A stretch of DNA of 62,000 nucleotides, taken from positions 151,658 to 213,657 of the forward strand of contig MNCI01012690.1 in the NCBI GenBank assembly GCA_015680685.1, read 5' to 3'. Positions 11,301-21,743 of the stretch are shown here, in pieces. The notes below the pieces were generated by a model, which saw only the letters and a program-made list of their open reading frames with translations, searched no databases and was not told the DNA's origin. The first letter of the stretch is position 1, and the number at the start of each line of letters is the position of its first letter. Source of the DNA: Gnetum montanum. Lineage: Eukaryota > Streptophyta > Gnetopsida > Gnetales > Gnetaceae. A program made the position numbers and the translations under genes.

Positions 11301-13830
11301 AATCTCAGCAGTGGAGCAATGTGTGGATTAGCCTGACTGACAATGAAATGGTTAACATTAAAGAGCTCCTTGAGCTGCATCATGGGCAAGTCGCTTTCCA
11401 GGCTGCCGTCTCGCCACTGCCTGACCCTAATTCCCGAAGCCGAGTCGTCGGGCCCCCCTTGGAATGGCGAATGATACGGCACGAGTTCGCCACTACGATC
11501 CTTGGCCAAGAGCTCCTGCGCCTGGAAGAGTCCCGGAAAGGCGCAGGACGCGGTTACAGCGCTCCAGATCAGAACATGTGGCGAGGTCAGGTAATTCAGT
11601 AACCGCGGTGGTTCATGGCGTCGGGGCGAACAAATTGTGATCCCTAGGACCCTGCCAGTGAGATCGAAGGCCTCCTGAAAGGTCATGTTCGAAGTCAGCT
11701 TCCTGAGAAGCGTCTGCAGCTGCTGGGTCTCATGCACGGCGCCAAGCGACAAAACCCTCCGGACGACCGCGAAAATCCCTCCAAGATTATCGAAGAATTC
11801 AAGCGGCGGCGTCGTGTCCACGAAAAAGCTCTGTAAGTCGGGCCACGTGCGCGTCCCAACAATGGCGCACATGACCGATCCTACACTCGATCCGGCTACA
11901 ACCCTTGGCAACAGGCGGTTCTCCACCAGGGTTTTCACGACACCTACGTGAAAAGCGCCGAGAGAGGATCCTCCGCTAAGCAATAGCGCGGTTCTGCCGA
12001 ACGCGTGCCGCGTCTCGTGCATAAGTGCGAGTTTTTCTTCCAGAGAAAGCTCCTCCGAATCCCAGTCGCACACCATCCTCAGCTGCGTCGAGACCTCCTC
12101 AATGTAGTCCTTGATCAGTTTCGGCACCTGGAAAAGCGTGTCATCAGAAAGCCGTAACCCAGTCAAATTCCGCTTCCTGCATCTTTGTGCTCACTCCAAG
12201 AAATAGTAGGGATAAAACATTTAATCGTAGGTCCAGAAAATTCGAAATTCTATATTTGCATGATTCTGAGCACTCAATAAAGCCTATTTCACATTAGAAG
12301 ATTAGAAGAAATCCGAAAAACAAATGAAACACCTTTGTCCAGTCTTATTGGGTTACACATCCGAATTAAGCGTTCTAGTTCTGCAGGACTTAAACTAAGC
12401 CTATGCAAAATACCAATTTCCTTGGGCGTATGCAATAAAGGTTTTTGAATTAATAAATGAAAGGGTACTAACTACCGGTGGCGTATTGAGTAAGAGAGCT
12501 CAATGTAAGAAAAGCTTTCTATCACGCCACTTAACATAAATCGGATCAATCGGAAAAAACGAAGCCAGATACTGCGATTGCCCAAACGGAGTCAAATTCC
12601 AGCACGGCAGAAAATTCGGGTTAAGAAATGCTTTGAATCAAGGAAATAAAAAATCACAATAATTCGAGCAAACGGAAGAAAGGGAGTCTCAAGGCGCGTT
12701 CGTAGAACTAGAGTCGAGTTCCACAACGGCAAAAATATCGATTCAAAAAATGACTTACCAAACGAATGATAAGCCCGATCGATTCGAATAAACACAGTCG
12801 CGGTTCAGAACGGCAAAAATTTGGAAGTTCAATTCGACCAAGGGTTTGAATCACGGAACAAAACAGAAACGGGATTAAAACAAAGAAAAGCGTCAGATCT
12901 AGGGAAAATCGGAACTCAAATTCAAACCAATTGATTCAAAGAAAAGCATATCCCGGAACAGTGACTATTCCACTTTAAATTCAAAAAAGGTTTGAATCAC
13001 GGACCGGACAAGAGACAACATTCCATCAAACAAATATAGTCCGATTCAAACAAACTTTCAATCCTAGCATTTCTCACGACCAAATACCACGACGAATCGA
13101 TTCAAAGAAACGGAATCAAACAAAATCTCAATTTCAATTACCGATCGCGTCGGCACAAACAACAAAAACGAATTGATTCCGAAGACGCAAAAACCTCAAT
13201 CTTCAATTCAAGGACGGCACGAGAAGCCGAACGAATTCATGCACCAAATTCTCAACAAGAAAACACGGAATTTCACCGAAGCACCTGGAGGCGGCCCTTG
13301 TGGAGGCGAGGGTTACACATGTTGCCGAGGTTGCGGACGAGATCGGCGCGCAGACAAAAGATAACGTGTCGTACGCCGCCGTGCTGGCGCCGAAGAACCA
13401 GTTCCCGGAGCCTGCTACGCACCAGCTCCTCATCATAAAGCTCACCGTCGCGATCTTTCCTGGGCGTCAGGGTCAAGGCCTCAAGCATACGGGCCGCATG
13501 CGCCCATTCATCGTAAGTAACAGCGCCGCGCATGGCGTTTCGCCAGTACTTGCGCCGATAAGCCAAGCGCGCGCGCGTCTGCGCCGAGACGGCCGCTCCA
13601 CGCCTTCGCAGCCACAGAGCGAGGGCCACCACGGCGACCAGAGCCACTTGCGGGCGTCGCCGCAGCTTCCATGCCGCTTTCGCCCACCGCACCGCCGCGG
13701 CCGCTGCGACCGCACGCAGCTCCGCCAGAGATCCTCCAACCAGAATCCGCAGCGCCACGGCTCGGCCCAGCGGCGTTCTCGGCCCGATCCCGAACCCTCC
13801 CACGCTCGCTCCCTCGCTGCTCTCGTCCAT
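8364..13830 (-). CDS. SDP1: SDP1-type patatin-domain triacylglycerol lipase, four exons
   Basis: Exons on the minus strand are 13830-13285, 12127-11258, 10825-10682 and 9797-8364. All introns are GT-AG and phase 0 (1157, 432 and 884 bp). The product is 997 residues. The start is the ATG at 13828-13830 ([20 protein letters not shown]), which aligns with the N-terminus of plant SDP1. A hydrophobic segment spans about 61-74. A DUF3336-like region (about 88-222) contains YRRKYWRN and EWAHAARML. The patatin domain follows, with oxyanion loop SGGSSLG (233-239), nucleophile motif GSSVG (Ser263) and DGS (Asp422), the Ser-Asp dyad. Known family role: hydrolysis of triacylglycerol at oil bodies to start fat mobilisation during seedling growth. 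The core is nearly identical to angiosperm SDP1. The C-terminal exon (521-997) keeps the [10 protein letters not shown] motif but is extended by acidic, Ser-rich sequence; Arabidopsis SDP1 is about 825 residues. SDP1 and its paralogue SDP1L cannot be separated from this sequence alone. Confidence 0.95.
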
Positions 13831-14419
13831 TCCCAAACCCCCTCAAACCAAAACCAAAACCAGAACTTGCTCTTATACAATCTTTCTCTTCCTCCTCCTC
13901 CTCCTATTCTTCTTCTTCAGCATCTCTTGCTTTTGCTTGCCGCCATTGCCGCTGCTTGTGCGAGCATTTTATCCGTCCGTCTTCGTCCTTGAATTTTCGC
14001 TCGCACGCACGCATTCTTCATCCTTGAATTTTCGCTCGCACGCACGCACCCGCTCATCCATCCAAGACTGAGTGCACATCGGTGCATTTATTATCTTCTG
14101 CGCATTTGTCGTCACCACGTGCAGCTCAGCTCCTGGCTTCGTTATTCCTGGTCATTGTCGTCATCGTCTATCGTCCACGTGGCGGGGTTTATCGCATTAT
14201 CGTTCCCCCTTTCTGTCTGTTTGACCTTTACGGCTTCCTTCTGTAGGTTTGCAAACTCTTTGCGTGCTCGAATTCGCTGCACGCCTTGGTTTCTCTTTTA
14301 ATGAGTCCCTACATTTTATAACTCCAAAGCCAGTGCGCTTGTCACACGTAATAAAAAAATTGTCGCTTGCTTCCAATAATTACTATTTCAGTGCTTCTTC
14401 AAAATATACGTGCTTTATG
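13831..14419 (-). promoter_or_regulatory. Lipase gene upstream region with microsatellite and short tandem repeat
   Basis: This GC-rich stretch directly precedes the lipase ATG. On the transcribed strand it has a GAA/GAG-rich purine tract (about 13885-13919) and a TATA-like TTGTATAAGAG at about 13870-13880. A 28 bp sequence containing TTCGCTCGCACGCACGCA occurs at 13986-14013 and 14021-14048 (period 35). CACGTG occurs on the plus strand near 14115 and CCACGTGG near 14176; both are G-box type sites. Use of any of these elements is inference. Confidence 0.5.
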
Positions 14420-14739
14420 CCAAACGAAGAGCGTATTTTAGTGCGGGTCAAAAAATCTGCATACGCTTTCGCCCAATTGAAAAGTAGGCACCAACAAATT
14501 GGTATTTTAAAAAAGTATACATTCTAATAATTATAGTTGGAACATCTTTATTCTTTAGTGGGTTTTCCGCGGCATGCAAGCTGTATTTGCTGTAAGAAAT
14601 AATTACACGAACAAACAAATTTTGGCATAAGAGAATAGAAGAAAACTTTTTGGCAGTCTTATCCCACTTGTATTATTATATGAATGTGTTGCATGGGACC
14701 TTCTTTTTCCATGCACAATTGGTAACCCCGAATACTTCT

Positions 14740-14885
14740 ATGCAGAAGGTGTTTGCCTAGTGGTACGGATCTTGGCCCAGTAACTCTAAGTTCTAGATTT
14801 GATTCTACTAGGTAGCCCTAAGTTATAAACTTCTATAAATCTTGTGGTGTACTTATGTTTCAATTATTTTGGGTTCCAATACCCA
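14740..14885 (+). mobile_element. SINE1 copy (tRNA-derived SINE candidate)
   Basis: It is homologous to 56599-56745 (+), 58381-58520 (-) and the truncated 17949-18064 (+). A box A-like TAGTGGTACGG is followed about 35 bp later by a box B-like GATTTGATTCT, the layout of a tRNA-derived pol III promoter. The body contains AAGTTATAAACTTCTATAAA. There is no long A tail. Confidence 0.65.
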
Positions 14886-15242
14886 TAATTGCAAAAAAAA
14901 GAAACACACGTTCAAAACTTATAGGTGAATTTTAAGTGAAAATGCAAACTTCTTATGATATCTTGCTTTTAGAAGTAGATTTGCATCCTCTTGAAGTTGA
15001 AGCTCTTTATCAATTTATTACTTATACTCAAAACTTAAGTCACATGAAGTCAATTATGCTCAAGAAATCATAAAGGCTACACAAAAAAATGAATGGTTAT
15101 AGTTTCAATCATAGAATATTGAAATAGAGAATATTCCTTTAAACAAAAGGCTCTTGCAGTAAAAGAAAAAGTCTTAGCTAAACTTTAGTTGAACATGTAT
15201 GCAAAAAAATAAAAATAAAAAAACATTTTTATTTACATTAGA

Positions 15243-16010
15243 TGATGAGCGGCTAGGTATCCCTACGCCCAACCATACAAATCACGAGTGTTCACGCTCG
15301 ACTCGGTCGAAATTCGCAAATTGTAAGCACTTAACATACACCAGGCTTCTAATTAGTGAAACCTTGGGTTAGAACAGTCGTCATCATCCTAATCTCACTT
15401 GTGATGTTCCGTTTACATGGTTAAGTGAGACTAAGGTTAATGATTTTTATATATTTTTAATTATCTTTTCGGCGACTAATCATCTTGGAAAATAAGGATA
15501 GAATATTAATTAATCTAAAATTATCTTAATCTAAATCTTAACTACTCTTAACGTAAGTATCTGGTCCCATCTTCCGAGCACGTTCTGAGCATCTCCCAAC
15601 ACTTCTAGGTTACTAGACATTAAGCGTCACTGGGCTTACCAAGTGTTTGGGTTACGTTCGAGATGGTCGTACTTATGGCCTTAATAAACTACAAATGAAC
15701 AATAGCGATTGAAATTATAATAACGAAAACTTAAGTAATTAACAAGTAACTAATAAAGCATAAACACATTAAACTATTAAATGCATAAAATAACTAAGTC
15801 CAAATGCTGCAAGGAATGCTTGAATANNNNNNNNNNNNNNNNNNNNNNNNNNNNNNNNNNNNNNNNNNNNNNNNNNNNNNNNNNNNNNNNNNNNNNNNNN
15901 NNNNNNNNNNNNNNNNNNNNNNNNNNNNNNNNNNNNNNNNNNNNNNNNNNNNNNNNNNNGGCCCCGTATACGCAGCCTAGTCGACGCATCGACTATATAG
16001 CGCTTCATCA
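15243..16010 (-). mobile_element. Solo gypsy LTR, family C, with TSD TTAGA
   Basis: It starts TGATGAGCGGCTAGG and ends CGCTTCATCA, flanked by TTAGA at 15238-15242 and 16011-16015. It is the same family as the LTR at 58748-59647, and no internal element sequence is attached. Copy 2 of the host duplication has the undisrupted target with one TTAGA (about 18412-18416), which confirms an insertion followed by LTR-LTR recombination. Confidence 0.93.
15827..15959. other. Assembly gap (133 N) inside the solo LTR
   Basis: The missing part corresponds to about 264 bp in the related LTR (59333-59596), so the N count understates the true gap. Confidence 0.85.
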
Positions 16011-16379
16011 TTAGAGGAGGTTTATTATCTGTACTCAAAAGTATCTATTCTAAGCTACTCCTAGTTATTTAAAGAAGCAAACTTCTAGAGCAAGAATAAA
16101 CTCTTATCATCTCCTTATTAAGATAGGTTGTTATATTAATTTACTAAGAGAAGAGGGTATTTGCAAACTGTGGAAACAAAGCATTGATGATGAAGGATAT
16201 ATCTTTAACTCACATTTGAATGAATTATAATATTAACCGTAATCTATTGATTATTTTCTTTCAAGTTGATTCTATCTCCTTAAGAAAGAAATTATTAGTC
16301 TTCTTGGTCTTATTACACATAGAACTTTTTATACAACATTTGGTTTTTGTAATTGTTTTTTCATTGAAATCAATATTCT

Positions 16380-17085
16380 TGATGAGCAGCGAGGTACCCC
16401 TACACTCAACCATATGAATATGAGTGTTTCACGCACGATCTGGTCGAATTCCAAGGACTAAGTGCTTATGCACCTTTGTGGAACAAGAATGGGTTGGTTA
16501 ATCCTTGTCTTCCCAAACTTACTTATATGTCATGATTGTATGGTTAAGTAAGCTTGAGGCATATGATTTTCATATCTTTTATGTTTTTATGTCCTGTGCT
16601 AATAGGGAAGGAGAGAGATAACTAAGTGACTAATTTAACTTAACTACTCATGAATTAAGTTCTAACTAATCCTAACACCAACACCCATTCTCACTTGTCA
16701 CACACATCCTGAACCAGTGCAACACTATTGAGATTACCAAACACTAATCGTTATTGGGTTACCAAGTATTACATGCGTGCTTGAAGTGATCATACTATGT
16801 GTGTTTACTTAAGAAAGTGTAGAGTGAAAGAAGACATTAATTAACTAGGAAAGCATTTAATAACATCAACTAACACTAATTAATCTATTCTGGATGCTGC
16901 AAGGTTTATCATAAAGTTCGTCTTTATTACCGTACACAAGGTTTGCTCAGATACACAATGCTCGAATAAAGATTCGTTCACTTTATGATTCCTACTGCTA
17001 GCATGCAGAAATAATTCTAACTCTGGGAGGGAGAAAAGGCAAGAGTTTGGCTAAGGGTCTAACTATCTATTGCCAAACCAAGTGC
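16380..17085 (-). mobile_element. Truncated gypsy LTR, family B
   Basis: It begins TGATGAGCAGCGAGG at 16380 and on the minus strand matches the family B LTRs at 32647 and 41489. The AATAAAG hairpin is at 16920-16973. Homology stops at 17085, before the TATA box and GATATC array, so the U3 end is deleted and no TSD can be found. Confidence 0.85.
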
Positions 17086-17690
17086 GCCCACTGTAGTGAC
17101 CAAAAACGTCGGTGGCTGGAAAACACCGAGGGGTTGGCAGGCACGACAGTTTCGACCCCATACCTGCGGGAGGGCTATGCTGGGTGTGTGCGGATACGAG
17201 ACGCCCTGAACGGTCTGGTCCCCATACCTGCGGGAGGGCTGTGCTGGGTGTGTGCGGATACGAGACGCCCTGAATGGTCTGGTCGATCAGACAGGGACTT
17301 ACGTCGGCATCAATATAGCCTTTTGCAACGTGTACCTTTGAGACGAAATGGAAATGCAAAATGATGCTTAGAAGTAAATAAAGCGGAAAATGTGACAACA
17401 CTGCGAAGTAATGCTTGAAAGTGAATAAAACAGAAAAAGTAATGCAAAAGGGATAGTAGGCAAGAAATAAAGTAAAGTGTAGTTAGAAACATGCACCACT
17501 CCGAAGCTATAGACTTGCTCTGTTAGGATGGATACAGTCGGTTGCACAGCGTGATGAAGTGCGGAGATCCCGAGAGCAACCAAGACGTGCAAAGCAAAAC
17601 AGACTGCGCTTGGGCATGGACTTAGGTGTTGATAATGCGGGAATTTTACCAAGGTGGTAGAAGAAAGGCGAAATAGAGTGTATTTTAGTA
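17086..17690. other. GC-rich segment between repeats, no gene recognised
   Basis: Base composition is clearly higher in GC than the flanks from 17086 to about 17330, then AT-rich. It contains the 63 bp tandem repeat listed next. Open frames on both strands run through the repeat and have no recognisable domain. Confidence 0.5.
17157..17283. repeat. Tandem repeat, two copies of about 63 bp
   Basis: Two nearly identical units each start CCCATACCTGCGGGAGGGCT and end CCTGAAYGGTCTGGT. They differ at only two or so positions, so the duplication is young relative to the surrounding decay. Confidence 0.9.
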
Positions 17691-18796
17691 CCAAATGAAG
17701 AGCGTATTTTAGTGCGGGTCAAAAAATCTGCACGCTTTCGCCCAATTGAAAAGTAGGCACCAACAAATTGGTAATTAAAAAAAGTATACATTCTAATAAT
17801 TATAGTTGGAACATCTTTATTCTTTAGTGGGTTTTCAGTGGCATGCAAGCTGTATTTTCTATAAGAAATAATTACAAGAAAAACAAATTTTGGTATAAGA
17901 GATTAGAAGAAAACTTTTTGGTAGTCTTATCCAACTTGTATTATTATATGGATCTTGGCCCAATAACTCTAAGTTATAAATTTGATTCTACTAGGTAGCC
18001 TGAGTTATAAACTTCTATAAATCTTGTGGTGTACATATGTTTCAATTATTTCAGGTTCCAATACACGTTATAGGTGAATTTTAAGTGAAAATGCAAACTT
18101 CTTATGATATCTTGCTTTTAGAAGTAGATTTGCATCCTCTTGAAGTTGAAGCTCTTTATCAATTTATTACTTATACTCAAAACTTAAGTCATATGAAGTC
18201 AATTATGCTCAAGAAATCATAAAGGCTACACAAAAAAATGAATGGTTACATCAAGGAAAATTATAGTTTCAATCATAGAATATTGAAATAGAGAATATTC
18301 CTTTAAACAAAAGGCTCTTGCAAAAGACCATAAAATAAAAAGTCTTAGCTAAACTTTAGTTGAACATGTATGCAAAAAAAAAAGCATTTTTATTTACATT
18401 CTATTAGAGGATGTTTATTATGTAGTACTCAAAAGTATCTATTCTAAGCTACTCCTAGTTATCTAAGGAAGTAAACTTCTAGAGCAAGAATAAACTCTTA
18501 TCATCTCCTTATTAAGATAGGTTGTTATATTAATTTATGAAGAGAAGAGGGTATTTGCAAACTATGCAAACAGAGCATTAAGGATGAAGGATATATCTTT
18601 TTATTTTATCTATATCTTTGACTCACATTTGAATGAATTATAATATTAACCATAATCTATTGAATATTTTCTTTCAAGTTGATTCTCTCTCCTTGAGCAG
18701 GAAATTATTAGTCTTCTTGGTCTTATTACACATATAGAACTTTTTATACAACATTTGATTTTCGTAATTGCTTTTTCATTGAAATCAATATTCTTA
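17691..18796. repeat. Duplicated segment, copy 2 (empty site for the solo LTR)
   Basis: It is collinear with 14420-16379 up to CAATATTCTT, where copy 1 is broken by the family B LTR. It contains the single TTAGA target at about 18412 and a 5'-truncated SINE1 at 17949-18064 whose head was lost in a deletion of about 85 bp. Confidence 0.9.
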
Positions 18797-20694
18797 ATTG
18801 TAAATAGGAATTAATATTACAACCAGATGGAAAGACTTGTATTCATCCACTTACATATTATAATCTGGTGTAGGAACACCTCTTTCAATTCACTTGTGTT
18901 CTTTCCTTACATTTGTGTTTGCGATTTTGGACTTTATGAAAACATCTTAGCTGAGGCTTGAGACTAATAGAAGATGAAAACATCTTGTCTAGAGTACAAT
19001 CTTCTTAGGGAAGATGTCTTGCAAAAGAGAAGAAGTCTTCTGCCAAATGGAGCTGTCTCCCCATGAAGGAAACATCTTGCCCATGTAGAAGATGTCTTTC
19101 CTACAAGTTGGGATTTGATAGGATACATTTTCATAAGGCTAGAGATGACCTATACGACCAAGGAAACTTCCAAAATTACCCATCCTAATTCCGGAAACAA
19201 ACAAACTAATTTGGAGAAAGATAAAAATAGGGAGAGAGAACATGAGAAGATCATGGAAACAACTAAAGAACCTCAAGTTGAGTTGAGGGAAGGTTTCTAG
19301 GTTTTGTATTCTTATTGTCCATAAATATTGATGTAATTCACAATTGTTGATATCGTGAGTAAGTAAGAGTTCTTAAAAGTGGAGAACTTAGCAAGAGTGT
19401 GAGAGAGCACATTGAGTACTGAGTGCATATGTAATTGTAGCTTCCAAGGTCAATTGTGTGATGTGTTGACCGATGTGTTCTATTCTCTTATATCTTACTT
19501 GTGAGTTGAGATCTCCATCTTGAATTGTGGGAGAGATTTTCTATCGATTATGTCTTACATTGAGAATATCCATTGTGTGGTTGTAAATCCTCATACTCTG
19601 TAATATCATTTGAGTATGAGAGGTTTCGGATGTTTTTGGATTTTGGGAACCCTGTTGTAATCTTCTATTTGAATAATTAAAGATAGATAGTTTTCTTATT
19701 TTCTAGCAACTAATTTGTCTTTTCATAATATCTAGATTTAGTATTAGAATGTGATTTAATATTGGAGTGAACCTGCTTCATAATCTTCCTTATTCTTGTA
19801 GCTTTTGCTATTGTGAAGGACATTTGTTTAATGTTTATCCCTTTCTACTCAAGAAAAAAGATGTTGAGAAAAAGAAAAAAAGCATCAAAGTTGAAGATAG
19901 AAAAAAAAAAGAACAATTTGAAGTTGAAGATATAAAAATTAAGAATGATTAAATGACAATAAAAAATCCAAAGAAGACATAAGATGTAACATCCTCCTTC
20001 CTAGCCTTAGGTTGGAGAGCATTATGTTAGGTCTAGAACCTCTAATAAGATGGTTGGTGATGGCAAGAAAACTAAAATTAAAACAAACTAACATAGCCAT
20101 AAGGAAGTGAAAGGAAACTTACAATGAAGCCATTACCAAAAAGGAAAAGCATATAATTAATTTCCATACATATATAAAAGGCTAAAAATTAAGATTAATT
20201 TAAAAGAGATGGAAAAACATGAATTTGAAAATCCAAAAATCATCATAAATATTCCACAATACCAAAATATGCTTAGACATACATAATATCCATAATTCAA
20301 ATACACGAAACATGAAAGAAGAAATAATCTAATACATGTCTATGGAATGCCATAACAATGTTAAGAGATAAAACACTAATGTTGGAATAATAAAATAAGT
20401 ATAAACTCCAAATCAATAGTAAAGATCAAAGGATCTCCTTACTTCATCTAGCCTTGATGACTTATAAATAAGATAGAGAATTAATATTCACTAAGTGAGA
20501 AACCTTAACATCTCTTTTGACTAAATGGAAGGTATGTCTCATGGTGGCTAGATGAAGGCATGATTACCTGCAAGACAAGTTAGCATATATAATAGTCCAA
20601 ACATCAAGAGTACACATCATATATTGATCCAATCAACAAACAAATCTAACTAAATCGAATTTTCCACTTTACTCATCAACATACAAATAAGAAG
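18797..20694. other. AT-rich intergenic DNA, no gene recognised
   Basis: No conserved frame or element terminus is visible. At 18940-19110 the phrases GAAGATGTCTT and AAACATCTTG recur several times in both orientations, a small degenerate repeat cluster. Frames at 19115-19300 and 19767-19952 are Lys-rich and low in complexity. Confidence 0.5.
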
Positions 20695-20726
20695 GCTACT
20701 GATGAGACGCGATTCGCATGAGCCAC

Positions 20727-20814
20727 GATATCACGGCTGTCGTGATATCGCATCCCATGCGATATCGCGTACACGATATCGCGTCGTCCCCTGCGATATC
20801 ACGTACGCGATATT
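20727..20814 (+). promoter_or_regulatory. Phased GATATC array upstream of the LTR TATA box
   Basis: GATATC or GATATT starts at 20727, 20744, 20761, 20775, 20795 and 20809, with spacings of 17, 17, 14, 20 and 14. TATAAATA follows at 20833-20840. The 3' LTR and family B LTRs carry comparable arrays. A transcription-factor array in U3 is the natural reading, but binding is inferred. Confidence 0.7.
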
Positions 20815-20960
20815 GCAGTTCGCCGCCAAATCTATAAATAAGAGGCGGCACTCCCCTTATTTCCCATCCTAGGCTAGAAGTAGGGAAACTCTGGCAAATT
20901 GATCACTCCAGAGATAGAATATTTTCCATGTGCCCGCAGTAGGAGTTCCCAAGTGAACGG

Positions 20961-21015
20961 ATCTTTATTTGAGTAGCTTTGTACCTGAACTCAAGTTGTG
21001 TATGACAATAAAGAT
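20961..21015 (+). terminator. Poly(A) signal in a stem-loop (E1 5' LTR)
   Basis: ATCTTTATT (20961-20969) pairs perfectly with AATAAAGAT (21007-21015) across a 37-nt loop, so the AATAAA signal sits in the stem. The same arrangement is found in seven other LTRs in the window. Confidence 0.75.
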
Positions 21016-21683
21016 GAGCTTTTTGGATAAACCTTGCAGTGCATGGAATAGGATTTTATTACATGTTATTTATTACCTATAGTAGCATGGCATGAGTATG
21101 ACTTGATTACGAGCATTTACGAATGTGTACGGCTAATCAAGGAATTGGCTGCTCATCGTGATTAGTCTCTCTCACCCTTATCTCCTAGAACGCAGGATAA
21201 GTATGACTTGGTTCCAAGCATTCAAGGATGTGTACAGATAGCCAAGGAATGGATGCTTACCACGTTTAGGCTAGTTAAGTGCCTCAGTACGACCACTTCG
21301 AGCACGTGTGTTACGCGTGGTGATCCCAATGACGATTAGCGTTTGGTAGCCGCAGTTGCATAGTTCAGGGTGTGTACGATAAGTGGGAATGGATGCTGAC
21401 GCTAGTTAATTTAGACTTAGTTGATTAGTTAGAGTTAGTTAGTTTCTCAACCCTTCACCTCAATAACATAGGAGAAAAACATTAAAAACTATAAAAATCA
21501 TATACCTCAGAGTTACTTAACCATACACCGTGACAACTACAAGTAAGTCTGGGAAGACAACGACTAATTAACCCCAAGTGTTCCATGGGGCATGTAGGCA
21601 TTTAGTCTGCTGAGTTCAACCGGATCACGCATGCTACGCTCGTTTCGTATGGTTGAGTGTAGGGGTACCTCGCCACTCATCAT

Positions 21684-21701
21684 TGGCGTCGTTGACGGGG
21701 A
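21684..21701 (+). other. E1 primer binding site, tRNA-Asp type
   Basis: TGGCGTCGTTGACGGGGA follows the LTR after one base. It differs at two positions from the complement of the plant tRNA-Asp 3' end. Confidence 0.85.
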
Positions 21702-21743
21702 TTAAGTGTTTGTGTGTCATATAGAACATAAGGNTTCCGTGCC

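Larger units (their letters stand above)
14420..16379. repeat. Duplicated segment, copy 1 (interrupted by a solo LTR)
   Basis: This segment repeats 17691-18796 in direct orientation, starting near GAAGAGCGTATTTTAGTGCG in both. Removing the solo LTR at 15243-16010 leaves about 1.19 kb collinear with copy 2. Copy 1 also holds about 85 bp around 14680-14765 that is missing in copy 2. It has no coding content. Confidence 0.9.
20700..21682 (+). repeat. E1 5' LTR (983 bp)
   Basis: U3 holds six GATATC-type motifs (20727-20814) followed by TATAAATA at 20833. The poly(A) signal lies in a hairpin at 20961-21015. That leaves an unusually long U5 of more than 600 bp with imperfect internal repeats of a unit containing AGTATGACTTGRTT and AATGTGTACGG. 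Confidence 0.95.

Noticed and set aside
13300-14027. Long plus-strand and other-frame openings over lipase exon 1 and its promoter
   Set aside because: They are shadows of GC-rich exon 1, rich in Pro, Arg and Ser, and lack any homology; the minus-strand SDP1 frame explains the region.
17047-17401. Open frames of 105 and 112 codons in the GC-rich island
   Set aside because: They run through the 63 bp tandem repeat on both strands; the repeat length is a multiple of three and keeps any frame open.
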